In this document: positions 12,111 through 26,200 of the stretch, piece after piece
Position numbering within the stretch: position 1 is the stretch's first letter
Layout of the letters: the number at the start of each line of letters is the position of its first letter
Assembly (NCBI RefSeq): GCF_050948175.1
Contig: NW_027490122.1
Location: 806,001 to 870,000 of the forward strand
DNA: 64,000 bases
DNA from: Xylocopa sonorina
Lineage: Eukaryota; Arthropoda; Insecta; Hymenoptera; Apidae
Direction of reading: 5' to 3'
Made by a program: the position numbers and the translations under genes
Notes under the pieces: model-generated
What the model was told of the DNA's origin: nothing
Databases searched by the model: none
What the model saw: only the letters and a program-made list of their open reading frames with translations

Positions 12111-15100
12111 GCTTCGATACGTGGACAAAAGGAAACGCATTTCCTAGGATGGACGTGTGCAATTTGCATTCTTTTGAAGTGTACACGACGTATACATAAC
12201 ACTTCGCAATGAACATTATATCTTATCATGCAACATAGAAATGAGATTCTATATCGCGTTTTAAAAAGCATTAGAACACTAATGCTCCGATACGTAGACA
12301 TCTGAAAACGCATTTCCTAGCAAGGAAGTGTGGCATTCACATTCTTTTGAAGTGTAGACGAGGCATACATAACACATCGCAATGAATATGATATCTTATC
12401 ATGAAACATAGGAAGGATATACGATATCGCGTTTTAAGAAGCAATAGAACTCTTTGCTCCGATACTTAGACATCTGGAAACGCTATTTCCTAGCAAGGAC
12501 GTGTGACATTAACATTCATTTGAAGTGTAGACGAGGTATACATAACACATCGCAATGAATATCATATCTTATCAAGAAATATAGAACTGAGGTGCGATAT
12601 CGCGGTTAAGGAAGCATTAGAATTCTATTGCTACGATACGTAGACATCTGCAAACAATATTTCCTAGCAAGGAAGTGTCGCATTTACATTCTTTTGAAGT
12701 GAATACGAGGTATACATAACACTCTACAATGAATATTGTATCTTATTACGAATCATAGGAATGAAATGCGACATCTCGTTTTAAGAAGCATTAGAACTCT
12801 ACTGATACGATACGTAGACATCTGCAAACGCTATTTCCTAGCATGTAAGTTTCGCACTTACATTCTTTTGAAGTGAATACGAGGTATACATGACACTTCG
12901 CAATGAGTATTATATCTTATCATGAAACTAAAATGTGAGATGCGATATCGCGTTCTAAGAAGCATTAGAACTCTATTGCTACGATACGTAGACATCTGCA
13001 AACAATATTTACTAGCATAAAAGGGTCGCATTTACATTCTTATGAAGTGAATACGAGGTATACATAACATTCCATAATGAATATTATATCTTATCATGAA
13101 ACATAGCAGTGAGATGGTATATCGCGTTTTAGGAAGCATTAGAACTCCATTGCTACGATACGTAGACATCTGCAAACGCTATTTCCTAGCATGGAAGTGC
13201 GCATTTAAATTCCATTGAAGTGAATACGAGGTATGCATGACACTTCGCAATGGATATTATATCTTATCATGAAACATAGAAGTGAAATGCGACATCTCGT
13301 TTTAAGAAGCATTAGAACTCTATTGCTACGATACGTAGACATCTGCAAACGCTATTTCCTAGCAAGGATGTGTCGCATTTACATTCTTTTGAAGTGAATA
13401 CGAGGTATACATAACACTCTTCAATGAATATTGTATCTTATCACGAATCATAGGAATGAAACGCGACATCTCGTTTTAAGAAGCATTAGAACTCTATTGC
13501 TACGATACGTAAACATCTGCAAACAATATTTCCTAGCAAGGAAGTGTCGCATTTACATACCTCTGAAGTGAATACGTGGTATACATAGCACTCCAAAATG
13601 AATATTATATCTTATCACGAAACATAGAAAAGAAATGCGACATCTCGTTTTGAGAAGCATTAGAACTCTATTGCTACGATACGTAGACATCTGCAAACGC
13701 TATTTCCTAGCATCTAAGTGTCGCATTCACATTCCTTTGAACTGAATACGAGGTATACATGACACTTCGCAATGAATATTATATTTTATCATAAAACATA
13801 GAAGTGAGATGCGACATCTCCTTTTTAGAAGCACTAGAAATCTATTGTTTTGATACGTAGACATCTGGATACTCTATTTCCTAGCAAGGAAGTGTCGCAT
13901 TTACATTCTTTTACAGTGAAAAACGAGGTATGCATGTCACTTCGAAATGAATATTATATCTTATCATGAAACATAGAAGGGAGATGCGATATCTCGTTTT
14001 GGGAAGCATTAGGACTGTATTGCTACGATACGTGGACATCTGCAAACGCTATTTCCTAGCAAGGATGTGTCGCATTTACATTTTTCTGATGTGAATACAA
14101 GGTATACATGGCTCTTCGCAATGAATATTATATCATATCGTGAAACATAGAAATGAGATGCGATATCTCGTTTTAAGAAGCATTAGAACTCTATTGATTC
14201 TACACGTAGATATCTGCAAACGCTACTTCCTAGCAAGGAAGTGTCGCATTTACATTCCATTGAAGTGAATACGAGGTATACATGCCACTCCGCAATGAAT
14301 ATTATATCTTATAGTGAAACAGAAATGAGATGCGATATCTCGTTTGGGAAGCATTAGAACTGTATTGCTACGATACGTCCACATCTGCAAACGCTATTTC
14401 CTAGGAAGGATGTGTCGCATTTACATTCGGTTGTAGCGAATGCAAGGTATACCTGACAGTTCGCAATGAATATTATATCTTATCATGAAACAAAGAAGTG
14501 AGATGCGATATCGCGATTTAAGAAGCATTAGAACTCCATTTCTACGTGACATAGACATCTGCAAACGCTGTCTCCTAGAGTGGAAGTGTCGCAGTTACGA
14601 TCATTTGAAGTGAATTCGAGGTATACAATACACTGCACAATGAATATTATATCTTATCATGAAACATAGAAATGAGATGCAATATCGCGTTTTAAGAAGC
14701 ATTGGAACACTATTGCTACGATACGTAGACATCTGCAAACGCCACTTCCTGGCAAGGAAGTGTCGCATTTACATTCTTTTGAAGTGAATACGAGGTATAC
14801 ATGACACTTCGCAATGAATATTATATCCTCTCATGAGACATAGAAATGAGGTGCGATATCGCGTTTTAACGAGCATTAGAACTCTATAGCTACGATACAG
14901 AGATATCTGGGAACGTAATTTCCTAGAAAGGAAATGTTGCATTTACATCCTTCTGAAGTGAATACGAGGTATACATGGCTCTTCGCAATGAATATTATAT
15001 CTTATCATGAAACATAGGAATTAGATGCGATATCGCAATATAAGAAGCATTAGAACACTATTGCATCAATACGTAGACATCTGCAAACGCCACTTCCTAG

Positions 15101-15930
15101 CAAGAAAGTGTCGCATTTACATTCATTTGAAGTGTATCCGAGGTATGCATGACACTTCCCAATGAATATTATATCTTATCATGAAACATAGGAAGGAGAT
15201 GCGATATCTCGTTTTGGGAAGCATTAGAACTGCATTGCTACGATACGTCGACATCTGCAAACGCTATTTCCTAGCAAGGAAGTGTCGCATTTACATTCTT
15301 CTGAAGTGAATACGAGGTATACATGACACATCGCAATGAATATTATATCTTATCATGAGACATAGATGTGGGATGCGATATCGCGCTTCAAGAAGCATTA
15401 GTACTCTATTGCTTCGATACATAGACATCTGGAAACGCTACTTCCTAGCATGGAAGTGTCGTATTTACATTCCTCTATAGCGAGTACGTGGTATACGTAA
15501 CACTGCACAATGAATATTATATCTTATCATGAACCATAGAAGTGAAATGCGATATCGCGACATAAGAAGCATTAGAACTCTATTGCTTCGATACCTGGAC
15601 ATCAGTAAACACTACTTCCTTGCAAGGAAGTGTCGCATTTACATTCATTTGAAGTGTATCCGAGGTATACATAACAATTCGCAATGAATATCATATCTTA
15701 TCATGAAACATAGAAATGAGATGTGATATCTCGTTTTAAGAAGCATTATAACCCTATTGCTACGATACGTAGACATCTGCAAACGCTATTTCCTAGCAAG
15801 AAAGTGTCGCATTTGCATTCTTTTGAAGTGTATACGAGGTATACATGACACTCGCAATGAATATTATATCTTATCATGAAACATAGAAATTAGATGCGAT
15901 ATCGCGATATAAGAAGCATTAGAACACTAT
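12107..15930 (-). repeat. 174-bp satellite array, inverted block
   Basis: About 22 monomers in reverse-complement orientation relative to the flanks. Every unit shows GAAGTGAATACGAGG and CTTATCATGAAACATAG on the plus strand. Monomers are heterogeneous, for example with GAATACGTGG, GTATCCGAGG or GAATGCAAGG variants. No clear higher-order period was noticed inside the block and no gene was seen. Confidence 0.93.
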
Positions 15931-15936
15931 TGCTTC
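15931..15936. other. Satellite orientation switch, inverted to forward, with 6-bp microhomology
   Basis: The inverted side predicts ATTGCTTCGATACG and the forward side predicts AATGCTTCTCAAAACG. The observed ATTGCTTCTCAAAACG shares TGCTTC (15,931-15,936) with both. A 6-bp shared word at a clean inversion breakpoint points to microhomology-mediated joining or template switching rather than transposon insertion. Confidence 0.75.
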
Positions 15937-16479
15937 TCAAAACGCGATATCGCAACTCATTCCTATGTTTCATGATAAGATATAATATTCATTGCGATGT
16001 GTCATGTACATCTCGTTTTCACTTCAAAAGAATGTAAATGCGACACTTCCATGCTAGGAAATAGCGTTTGCAGATGTCTACGTATCGTAGCAACAGAGTT
16101 CTAATGCTTCTTAAACGCGATGTCGCATTTCATTTCTATGTTTCGTGATGAGATATAATATTCATTGCGAAGTGTCATGCATACCTCGTATTCACCTCAA
16201 AAGAAAGTAAATGCGACACTTACATGCTAGGAAATAGCGTTTGCAGATATCTACGTATCGTAGCAATAGAGTTCTAATGCTTCTTAAAACGAGATGTCGC
16301 ATTTCATTTATATGCTTCGTTATAAGATATAATATTCATTGTAGAGTGTTATGTATACCTCGTATTCATTCCGAAAGAATGTAAATGCGACACTTCCTTG
16401 CTAGGAAATAACATTTGCAGATGTCTACGCATCGTAGCAATAGAGTACTAGCGCTTCTTAAATCGCGATATCGCATCTC

Positions 16480-19400
16480 ACATCGATGTTTCGAGATAAG
16501 ATATAATATTCATTGCGAAGTGTCATGTATACCTCGTATTAGCTTCAAAAGAATGTAAATGCGGCATTTCCTTCCTAGGAAGTAGCGCTTGCAGATGTCT
16601 ACGTATCGAAGCAATAGTGTTCTAATGCTTCTTAAAACGAGATGTCGCATTTCATTTCTATGTTTCGTAATAAGATATAGTATTCATTGTGGAGTGTTAT
16701 GTACACCTCGTATTCACTTCAAAAGGATGTAAGTGCGACACTTCCGTGCTAGGAAATAGCGTTTGCAGATGTCTACGGATCACTGCAATAGAGTACTAAT
16801 GCTTCTTAAAACGAGATGTCGTATTTCATTCCTATGTTTCATGATCAGATATAATATTCATTGCGAAGTGTCATGTATACCTCGTATTCACTTCAAATGA
16901 ATGTAAATGCGAAACTTCCATGCTAGGAAATAGTGTTTGCAGATGTCTACGTATCGTAGCAATAGAGTTCTAATGCTTCTTAAAACGAGATGTCGCATTT
17001 CATTTCTATGTTTCGTGATAAGATATAATATTCATTGCGAAGTGTCATGTATACATCGTATTCACATCAAAAGAATGTAAATGCGACACTTCCATGCTAG
17101 GAAATAGCGTTTGCAGAAGTCTACGTATCGTAGCAATAGAGTTCTAATGCTTCTTAAATCGCGATGTCGCATTTGATTTCTACGTTTCGTAATAAGATAT
17201 AATATTCATTGTGGAGTGTCATGTATACCTCGCATTCACTTCGAAAGAATGTAAATGCGACACTTCCTTGCTAGGAAATAGCGCTACCAGATGACCACGT
17301 ATCGAAAGAATAGAGTTCTAATACTTCCTAAAACGAGATGTCGCATCTCATTTCTATGTTTCATGATAAGATATAATATCCATTGCGAAGTGTCATGTAT
17401 ATCTCGTATTCACTTCAATGGAATATAAATGCGACATTTCCATGCTAGGAAATAGAGTTCGCAGGTGTCTACGTATCCTAGCAATAGATTTCTAATGCTT
17501 CTTAGAACGCGATATCGCATCTCACTTCTATGCTTCATGATAAGATATAATATTCATTGCGAAGTGTCATGTATACCTCGTATTCACTTTAAAAGAATGA
17601 AAATGCGACACTTCCTTGCTAGGAAATAGCGTTCGCAGATGTCTACGTATCGTAGCAATAGAGTACTAATGCTTCTTAAAACGAGATGTCGTATTTCATT
17701 TCTATGTTTCGTAATAAGATATAATATTCATTGTGTAATGTTATGTGTACCTCGTATTCACTTCAGTGGAATGTAAGTGCGAAATTTCCTTGCTAAAAAA
17801 TAGAGTTTGCTGTTGTCTTCGTATATTAGCAATAGAGTTCTAATGCTGCTCAAAACGCGATAAAGCACCTCATTCCCATGTTTCATGATAAGATATAATA
17901 TTTATTGCGAAGTGTCATGTATATCTCGTATTCACTTCAAAAGAATGTAAATGCGACACTTCCATGCTAGGAAATATTGTTTGCAGATGTCTACGTATCG
18001 TAGCAATAGAGTTCTAGTGCTTCTTAAAACGAGATGTCGTATTTCATTTCTATGTTTCGTAATAAGATATAATATTCATTGTGTAATGTTATGCAAACCT
18101 CGTATTCACTTCAATGGAGTGTTTAGTGCGACATTTCCTTGCTAGGAAATAGCGATTGCATATGTCTACGTATCGTAGCAATAGAGTTCTAATGCTTCCT
18201 AAAACGCGATATCGCATCCCACTTCTATGTTTCATGATAAGATATAGTATTCATTGCGAACTGTCATGTATACCTCGTATTCACTTCAAAGCAATGTAAA
18301 TGCGTCACTTCCATGCTAGCAAATATCGTTTGCAGATGTCTACGTATCGTAGCAATAGAGTTCTAATGCTTCTTAAAACGCGATGTCGCATTTGATTTCT
18401 ATGTTTCGTAATAAGATATAATATTCATTGTGGAGTGTCATGTATACCTCGTATTCACTTCGAAAGAATGTAAATGCGACACTTCCTTGCTAGGAAATAG
18501 CGCTTCCAGATGACCACGTATCGAATGAATAGAGTCCTAATACTTCCAAAAACGAGATGTCGCATCTCATTTCTATGTTTCATGATAAGATATAATATCC
18601 ATTGCGAAGTGTCATGTATACCTCGTATTCACTTCAAAAGAATGTAAATGCGACACTTCCATGCTAGGAAATAGCGTTCGCAGATGTCTACGTATCGTAG
18701 CAATAGAGTTCTAGTGCTTCTTAAAACGCGATATCGCATTCCACTGCTATGTTTCATGATAAGATATAATATTCATTATGGAGTATTATGTATACCTCGT
18801 ATTCACTTCAAAAAAATGTAAACACGACCCTTCCATGCAAGGAAATAGCCTTTGCAGATGTCTACGTATATTAGCAATAGATTTCTAATGCTTCTTAGAA
18901 CGCGATATCGCATCTCACTTCTATGTTTCATGATAAGATATAATATTCATTGCGAAGTGTCATGTATACCTCGTATTCACTTTAAAAGAATGAAAATGCG
19001 ACACTTCCTTGCTAGGAAATAGCGTTCGCAGATGTCTACGTATCGTAGCAATAGAGTACTAATGCTTCTTAAAATGAGATGTCGTATTTCATTTCTATGT
19101 TTCGTAATAAGATATAATATTCATTGTGTAATGTTATGTATACCTCGTATTCACTTCAGTGGAATGTAAGTGCGACATTTCCTTGCTAAAAAATAGAGTT
19201 TGCTGTTGTCTACGTATATTAGCAATAGAGTTCTAATGCTTCTCAAAACGCGATATAGCACCTCATTCCCATGTTTCATGATAAGATATAATATATATTA
19301 CGAAGTGTCATGTATATCTCGTATTCACTTCAAAAGAATGTAAATGCGACACTTCCATGCTAGGAAATATTGTTTGCAGAAGTCTACGGATCACAGCAAT

Positions 19401-19780
19401 AGAGTACTAATGCTTCTTAAACCGCGATATCGCATCTCACATCGATGTTTCGAGATAAGATATAATATTCATTGCGAAGTGTCATGTATACCTCGTATTT
19501 GCTTCAAAAGAATGTAAATGCGGCATTTCCTTCCTAGGAAGTAGCGCTTGCAGATGTCTACGTATCGAAGCAATAGTGTTCTAATGCTTCTTAAAACGAG
19601 ATGTCGCATTTCATTTCTATGTTTCGTAACAAGATATAGTATTCATTGTGGAGTGTTATGTACACCTCGTATTCACTTCAAAAGGATGTAAGTGCGACAC
19701 TTCCGTGCTAGGAAATAGCGTTTGCAGATGTCTACGGATCACAGCAATAGAGTACTAATGCTTCTTAAAACGAGATGTCG
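16480..19780 (+). repeat. Nested 7-, 8- and 17-monomer repeats
   Basis: CATCGATGTT is at 16,481 and 19,440 (2,959 bp, 17 monomers). ATTTGATTTCT is at 17,171 and 18,390 (1,219 bp, 7 monomers). AAAAGAATGAAAATGCG is at 17,591 and 18,984 (1,393 bp, 8 monomers). Each spacing is one base more than an exact multiple of 174, so one or more shared indels probably lie in the duplicated DNA. Confidence 0.75.
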
Positions 19781-20299
19781 TATTTCATTCCTATGTTTCG
19801 TGATAAGATATAATGTTCATTGCGAAGTGTCACGTATCCCTCGTATTCACTTCAAAAGAATGTAAATGCGAATCTTCCTTGCTAGGAAATAGCGCTTGCA
19901 GATATCTATGTATCGTAGCAATAGAGTTCTAATGCTTCTCAAAACGCGATATCGCATCTCATTTCTATGTTTCCTGATAAGATATAATATTCATTGCGAA
20001 GTGTCATGTATACCTCGTGTTCACTTCAAAAGAATGTAAATGCGACTATTGCTTGCTAGGAAATAGCGTTTGCAGATGTCTACATGTCGTAGCAATAGCG
20101 TTCTAATGCTACTTAAATCGCTATATCGCATCTCATTTCTATGTTTCCTGATAAGATATAATATTCATTGCGAAGTGTCATGTATACCTCGTGTTCACTT
20201 CAAAAGAATGTAAATGCGACTATTGCTTGCTAGGAAATAGCGTTTGCAGATGTCTACATGTCGTAGCAATAGAGTTCTAATGCAACTTAAATCGCTATA

Positions 20300-23200
20300 T
20301 CGCATCTCATTTGTATGTTTCGTGATAAGATATAATATTCATTGCGAAATGTCATGTGTACCTCGTATTCACTTCAAAAGAATGTATGTGCGACACTTCC
20401 ATGCTAGGAAATAGCGTTTGCAGATGTCTCCGCATCGAGGCCATAGACTTCTAATGCTTCTTAAAACGCGATATCGCATCCCTCTTCTGTGTTTCATGAT
20501 AAGATATAATATTCATTGCGAAGTGTCATGCATACCTCGTATTCACTACAAAAGAATGTAAATGCGACTACTGCTTGCTAGGAAATAGCGTTTGTAGATG
20601 TCTCCGCATCGAGACCGTAGAGTTCTAATGCTTCTTAAAACGCGATATCGCATCCCTCCTCTGTGTTTCATGATAAGATATAATATTCATTGCGAAGTGT
20701 CATGTATACCTCGTATTCACTTCACACGAATATAAATGCGACTACTGCTTGCTAGGAAATAGCGTTTGCAGATGTCTACGTATCGTAGCAATAGCGTTCT
20801 AATGCTACTTATATCGCGATATGACACCTCATTTATATGTTTCGTGACAAGATATAATATTCATTGCGAAGTGTCATGTATACCTCGAATACACTTCAAA
20901 AGTATGTAAATGCGACTATTCCTTGCTAGGAAATAGCGTTTGCAGATGTCTACGTATCGTAGCAATAGTGTTCTAATGCTTCTTAGATCGCGATATCGCA
21001 TCTCATTTATACGTTTCGTGATAAGATATAATATTCATTGCGAAGTGTCATGTATACCTCGTATATACTTCAAAAAATGTAAATGCGACACTTCCATGCT
21101 AGGAAATATCGTTTGCAGATATCTCCGCTTCGGGGCAATAGGTTTCTAATGCATCTTAAAACGCGATGTCGCATCTCACTTGTATGTTACATGATAAGAT
21201 ATAATATTCATTGCGAAGTGTCATGTATACCTCCTATTCACTCCAAACGAATGTAACTGCGGTTCTCCCTTGCTAGGAAATAGCGTTTGCAGATGTCTAC
21301 GTAGCGTAGCAATGGAGTTCTAATGCTTCGCAAAACGCGATATCGCATCTCATTTCTATGCTTCGTGATAAGATATAATATTCATTGCGAAGTGTCATGT
21401 ACACCTCGTATTCACTTCAAAAGAAAGTAAATGCGACTATTGCTTGCTAGGAGATAGCGTTTGCAGATGTCTACGTATCGTAGCAATAAAGTTCTAATGC
21501 TACTTAAATTGCGATATCGCATCTCATCTATATGTTTCCTGATAAGATATAATATTCATTGCGAAGTGTCTAGTATCCCTCGTATTCACTTCAAAAGAAT
21601 GTAAATGCGACTATTGCTTGCTAGCAAATAGCGTTTGCAGATGTCTACGTATCGTAGCAATAGAGTTCTGATGCTACTTAAATCGCGATATCGCATCTCA
21701 TTTGTACGTTTCGTGATAAGATATAATATTCATTGCGAAATGTCATGTATACCTCGTATTCACTTCAAAAGAATGTATGTGCGACACTTCCATGCTAGAA
21801 AATAGAGTTTGCAGTTGTCTCCGCATCGAGGCCATAGAGTTCTAAAGCTTCTTAACACGCGATATCGCATCCCTCTTCTGTGTTACATGATAAGATATAA
21901 TATTCATTGCGAAGTGTCATGCATACCTCGCATTCACTACAAAACATTGTAAATGCGACTACTGCTTGCTAGGAGGTGGAGTTTGCAGATGTCTCCGCAT
22001 CGAGGCCATGGAGTTCTAATGCTTCTTAACACGCGATATCGCATCCCTCTTCTGTGTTTCATGATAAGATATAATATTCATTGCGAAGTGTCATGCATAC
22101 CTCGCATTCACTACAAAAGAATGTAAATGCGACTACTGCTTGCTAGGAAATAGCGTTTGCAGATGTCTACGTATCGTAGCAATAGAGTTCTAATGCTTCT
22201 TAAAACGCGATATCGCATCCCTCTTCTGTGTTTCATTATGAGATATAATATTCATTCCGAAGTGTCATGTATACCTCCAATTCACTTCAAAAGAATGTAA
22301 ATGCGACACGTCCATGCTAGGAAATAGCGTTTGCAGATATCTCCACATCGAGGAAAATAGGGTTCTAATGCTTCTTAAGACGCGATATCGCATCTCACTT
22401 ATATGTTACATGATAAGATATAATGTTCATTGCGAAGTGTCATGTATACCTCGTATTCACTTCAAAAGAATGTAAATGCGAATCTTCCTTGCTAGGAAAT
22501 AGCGTTTGCAGATGTCTACGCGTCGAGGCAATAAGGTTCTAATGCTTCTTAAGACGCGATATCCCATCTCACTTCTATGATTCATGATAAGATATATTAT
22601 TCATTGCAAAGTGTCATGTATACCTCGTATTCACTTCAAAAGAATGTAAATGCGACTATTCCTTGCTAGGAAATAGCGTTTGCAGATGCCTACGTATCGT
22701 AGCAATAGAGTTCTAATGCTGCTTAAATCGCGATATCGCATCTCATTTCTATGTTTCGTGATAAATTATAATATTCATTCCGAAGTGTCATGTATACCTC
22801 GAATTCACTTCAAAAGAATCTAAATGCGACATTTCCATGCTAGGAAATAGCCCTTGCAGATATCTCCGCATTGAGGCAATAGAGTCCTAATGCTTCTTAA
22901 AACGAGATGTCGCATTACATTTCTATGTTTCGTGATAAGATATAATATTCATTGCGAAGTGTCATGCATACCTCCTATTCACTCCAAACGAATGTAAATG
23001 CGACACTTCCTTGCTAGGAAATAGCGTCTGCAGATGTCTTCGCATCGAGGCGGTAGAGTTCTAATGCTTCTCAAAATACGATATCGCATCTCACTCCTAT
23101 GTTTCATGATAAGATATAATATCCATTGCGAAGTGTCATGTACACCTCGTATTCACTTCAAAAGAAAGTAAATACTACTATTGCTTGCTAGGAGATAGCG

Positions 23201-26200
23201 TTTGCAGATGTCTACGTATCGTAGCAATAAAGTTCTAATGCTACTTAAATCGCGATATCGCATCTCATTTGTATGTTTCGTGATAAGATATAATATTCAT
23301 TGCGAAATGTCATGTATACCTCGTATTCACTTCAAAAGAATGTATGTGCGACACTTCCATGCTAGAAAATAGCGTTTGCAGATGCCTACGTATCGTAGCA
23401 ATAGAGTTCTAATGCTGCTTAAATCGCGATATCGCATCTCATTTCTATGTTTCGTGATAAATTATAATATTCATTCCGAAGTGTCATGTATACCTCGAAT
23501 TCACTTCAAAAGAATCTAAATGCGACATTTCCATGCTAGGAAATAGCCCTTGCAGATATCTCCGCATTGAGGCAATAGAGTCCTAATGCTTCTTAAAACG
23601 AGATGTCGCATTACATTTCTATGTTTCGTGATAAGATATAATATTCATTGCGAAGTGTCATGCATACCTCCTATTCACTCCAAACGAATGTAAATGCGAC
23701 ACTTCCTTGCTAGGAAATAGCGTCTGCAGATGTCTTCGCATCGAGGCGGTAGGGTTCTAATGCTTCTCAAAATGCGATATCGCATCTCACTCCTATGTTT
23801 CATGATAAGATATAATATTCATTGCGAAGTGTCATGTATACCTCGTATTCACTTCAAAAGAATGTAAATGCGACTATTCCTTGCTAGGAACTTGCGTATT
23901 CAGATGTCTACGTATCGTAGCAATAGAGTTCTAATGCTACTTAGACCGCGATATCGCATCTCATTTATATGTTTCGTGATAAGAAAGAATATTCATTGCG
24001 AAGTGTCATGTATACCTCGTATATACTTAAAAAAATGTAAATGCGACACTTCCATGCTAGGAAATAGCGTTTGCAGATATTTCCGCTTCGGGGCAATAGG
24101 TTTCTAATGCATCTTAAAACGCGTTGTCGCATCTCACTTGCATGTTACATGATAAGATATAATATTCATTGCGAAGTGTCATGTATACCTCCTATTCACT
24201 CCAAACGAATGTAACTGCGAATCTCCCTTGCTAGGAAATAGCGTTTGCAGATGTCTATGTAGCGTAGCAATGGAGTTCTAATGCTTCGCAAAACGCGATA
24301 TCGCATCTCATTTCTATGCTTCGTGATAAGATACAATATTCATTGCGAAGTGTCATGTACACCTCGTATTCACTACAAAAGTATGTAAACGCGACACTTC
24401 CATGCTAGGAAATAGCATCTGCAGATGTCTACGCGTCGAGGCAATAGAGTTCTAATGCTTCTTAAAACGCGATATCGCATCTCTCTTCTATGTTTCGTGA
24501 TAAGATATAATATCCATTGCGAAGTGTCATGTACACCTCGTATTCACTTCAAAAGAAAGTAAATGCGACTATTGCTTGCTAGGAGATAGCGTTTGCAGAT
24601 GTCTACGTATCGTAGCAATAAAGTTCTAATGCTACTTAAATCGCGATATCGCATCTCATTAGTATGTTTCGTGATAAGATATAATATTCATTGCGAAATG
24701 TCATGTATACCTCGTATTCACTTCAAAAGAATGTATGTGCGACACTTCCATGCTAGAAAATAGAGTTTGCAGTTGTCTCCGCATCGAGGCCATAGAGTTC
24801 TAAAGCTTCTTAACACGCGATATCGCATCCCTCTTCTGTGTTTCATGATAAGATATAATATTCATTGCGAAGTGTCATGCATATCTCGCATTCACTACAA
24901 AACATTGTAAATGCGACTACTGCTTGCTAGGAAGTAGAGTTTGCAGATGTCTCCGCATCGGGGCCATGGAGTTCTAATGCTTCTTAACACGCGATATCGC
25001 ATCCCTCTTCTGTGTTTCATGATAAGATATAATATTCATTGCGAAGTGTCATGCATACATCGCATTCACTACAAAAGAATGTAAATGCGACTACTGCTTG
25101 CTAGGAAATAGCGTTTGCAGATGTCTACGTATCGTAGCAATAGATTTCTAATGCTTCTTAAAACGCGATATCGCATCCCACTTCTGTGTTTCATTATGAG
25201 ATATAATATTCATTCCGAAGTGTCATGTATACCTCCAATTCACTTCAAAAGAATGTAAATGCGACACTTCCATGCTAGGAAATAGCGTTTGCAGATATCT
25301 CCACATCGAGGAAAATAGGGTTCTAATGCTTCTTAAGACGCGATATCGCATCTCACTTATATGTTACATGATAAGATATAATGTTCATTGCGAAGTGTCA
25401 TGTATACCTCGTATTCACTTCAAAAGAATGTAAATGCGAATCTCCCTTGCTAGGAAATAGCGTTTGCAGATGTCTACGCGTCGAGGCAATAAGGTTCTAA
25501 TGCTTCTTAAGACGCGATATCCCATCTCACTTCTATGATTCATGATAAGATATATTATTCATTGCGAAGTGTCATGTATACCTCGTATTCACTTCAAAAG
25601 AATATAAATGTGACTATTCCTTGCTAGGAAATAGCGTTTGCAGATGCCTACGTATCGTAGCAATAGAGTTCTAATGCTGCTTAAATCGCGATATCGCATC
25701 TCATTTGTATGTTTCGTGATAAGATATAATATTCATCGCGAAATGTCATGTATACCTCGTATTCACTTCAAAAGAATGTATGTGCGACACTTCCATGCTA
25801 GAAAATAGCGTTTGCAGATGCCTACATATCGTAGCAATAGAGTTCTAATGCTTCTTAAAACGCGATACCGCATCCCTCCTCTGTGTTTCATGATGAGATA
25901 TAATATTCATTCCGAAGTGTCATGTATACCTCCAATTCACTTCAAAAGAATGTAAATGCGACACTTCCATGCTAGGAAATAGCGTTTGCAGATATCTCCA
26001 CATCGAGGAAAATAGGGTTCTAATGCTTCTTAAGACGCGATATCGCATCTCACTTATATGTTACATGATAAGATATAATGTTCATTGCGAAGTGTCATGT
26101 ATACCTCGTATTCACTTCAAAAGAATGTAAATGCGAATCTTCCTTGCTAGGAAATAGCGTTTGCAGATGTCTACGCGTCGAGGCAATAAGGTTCTAATGC

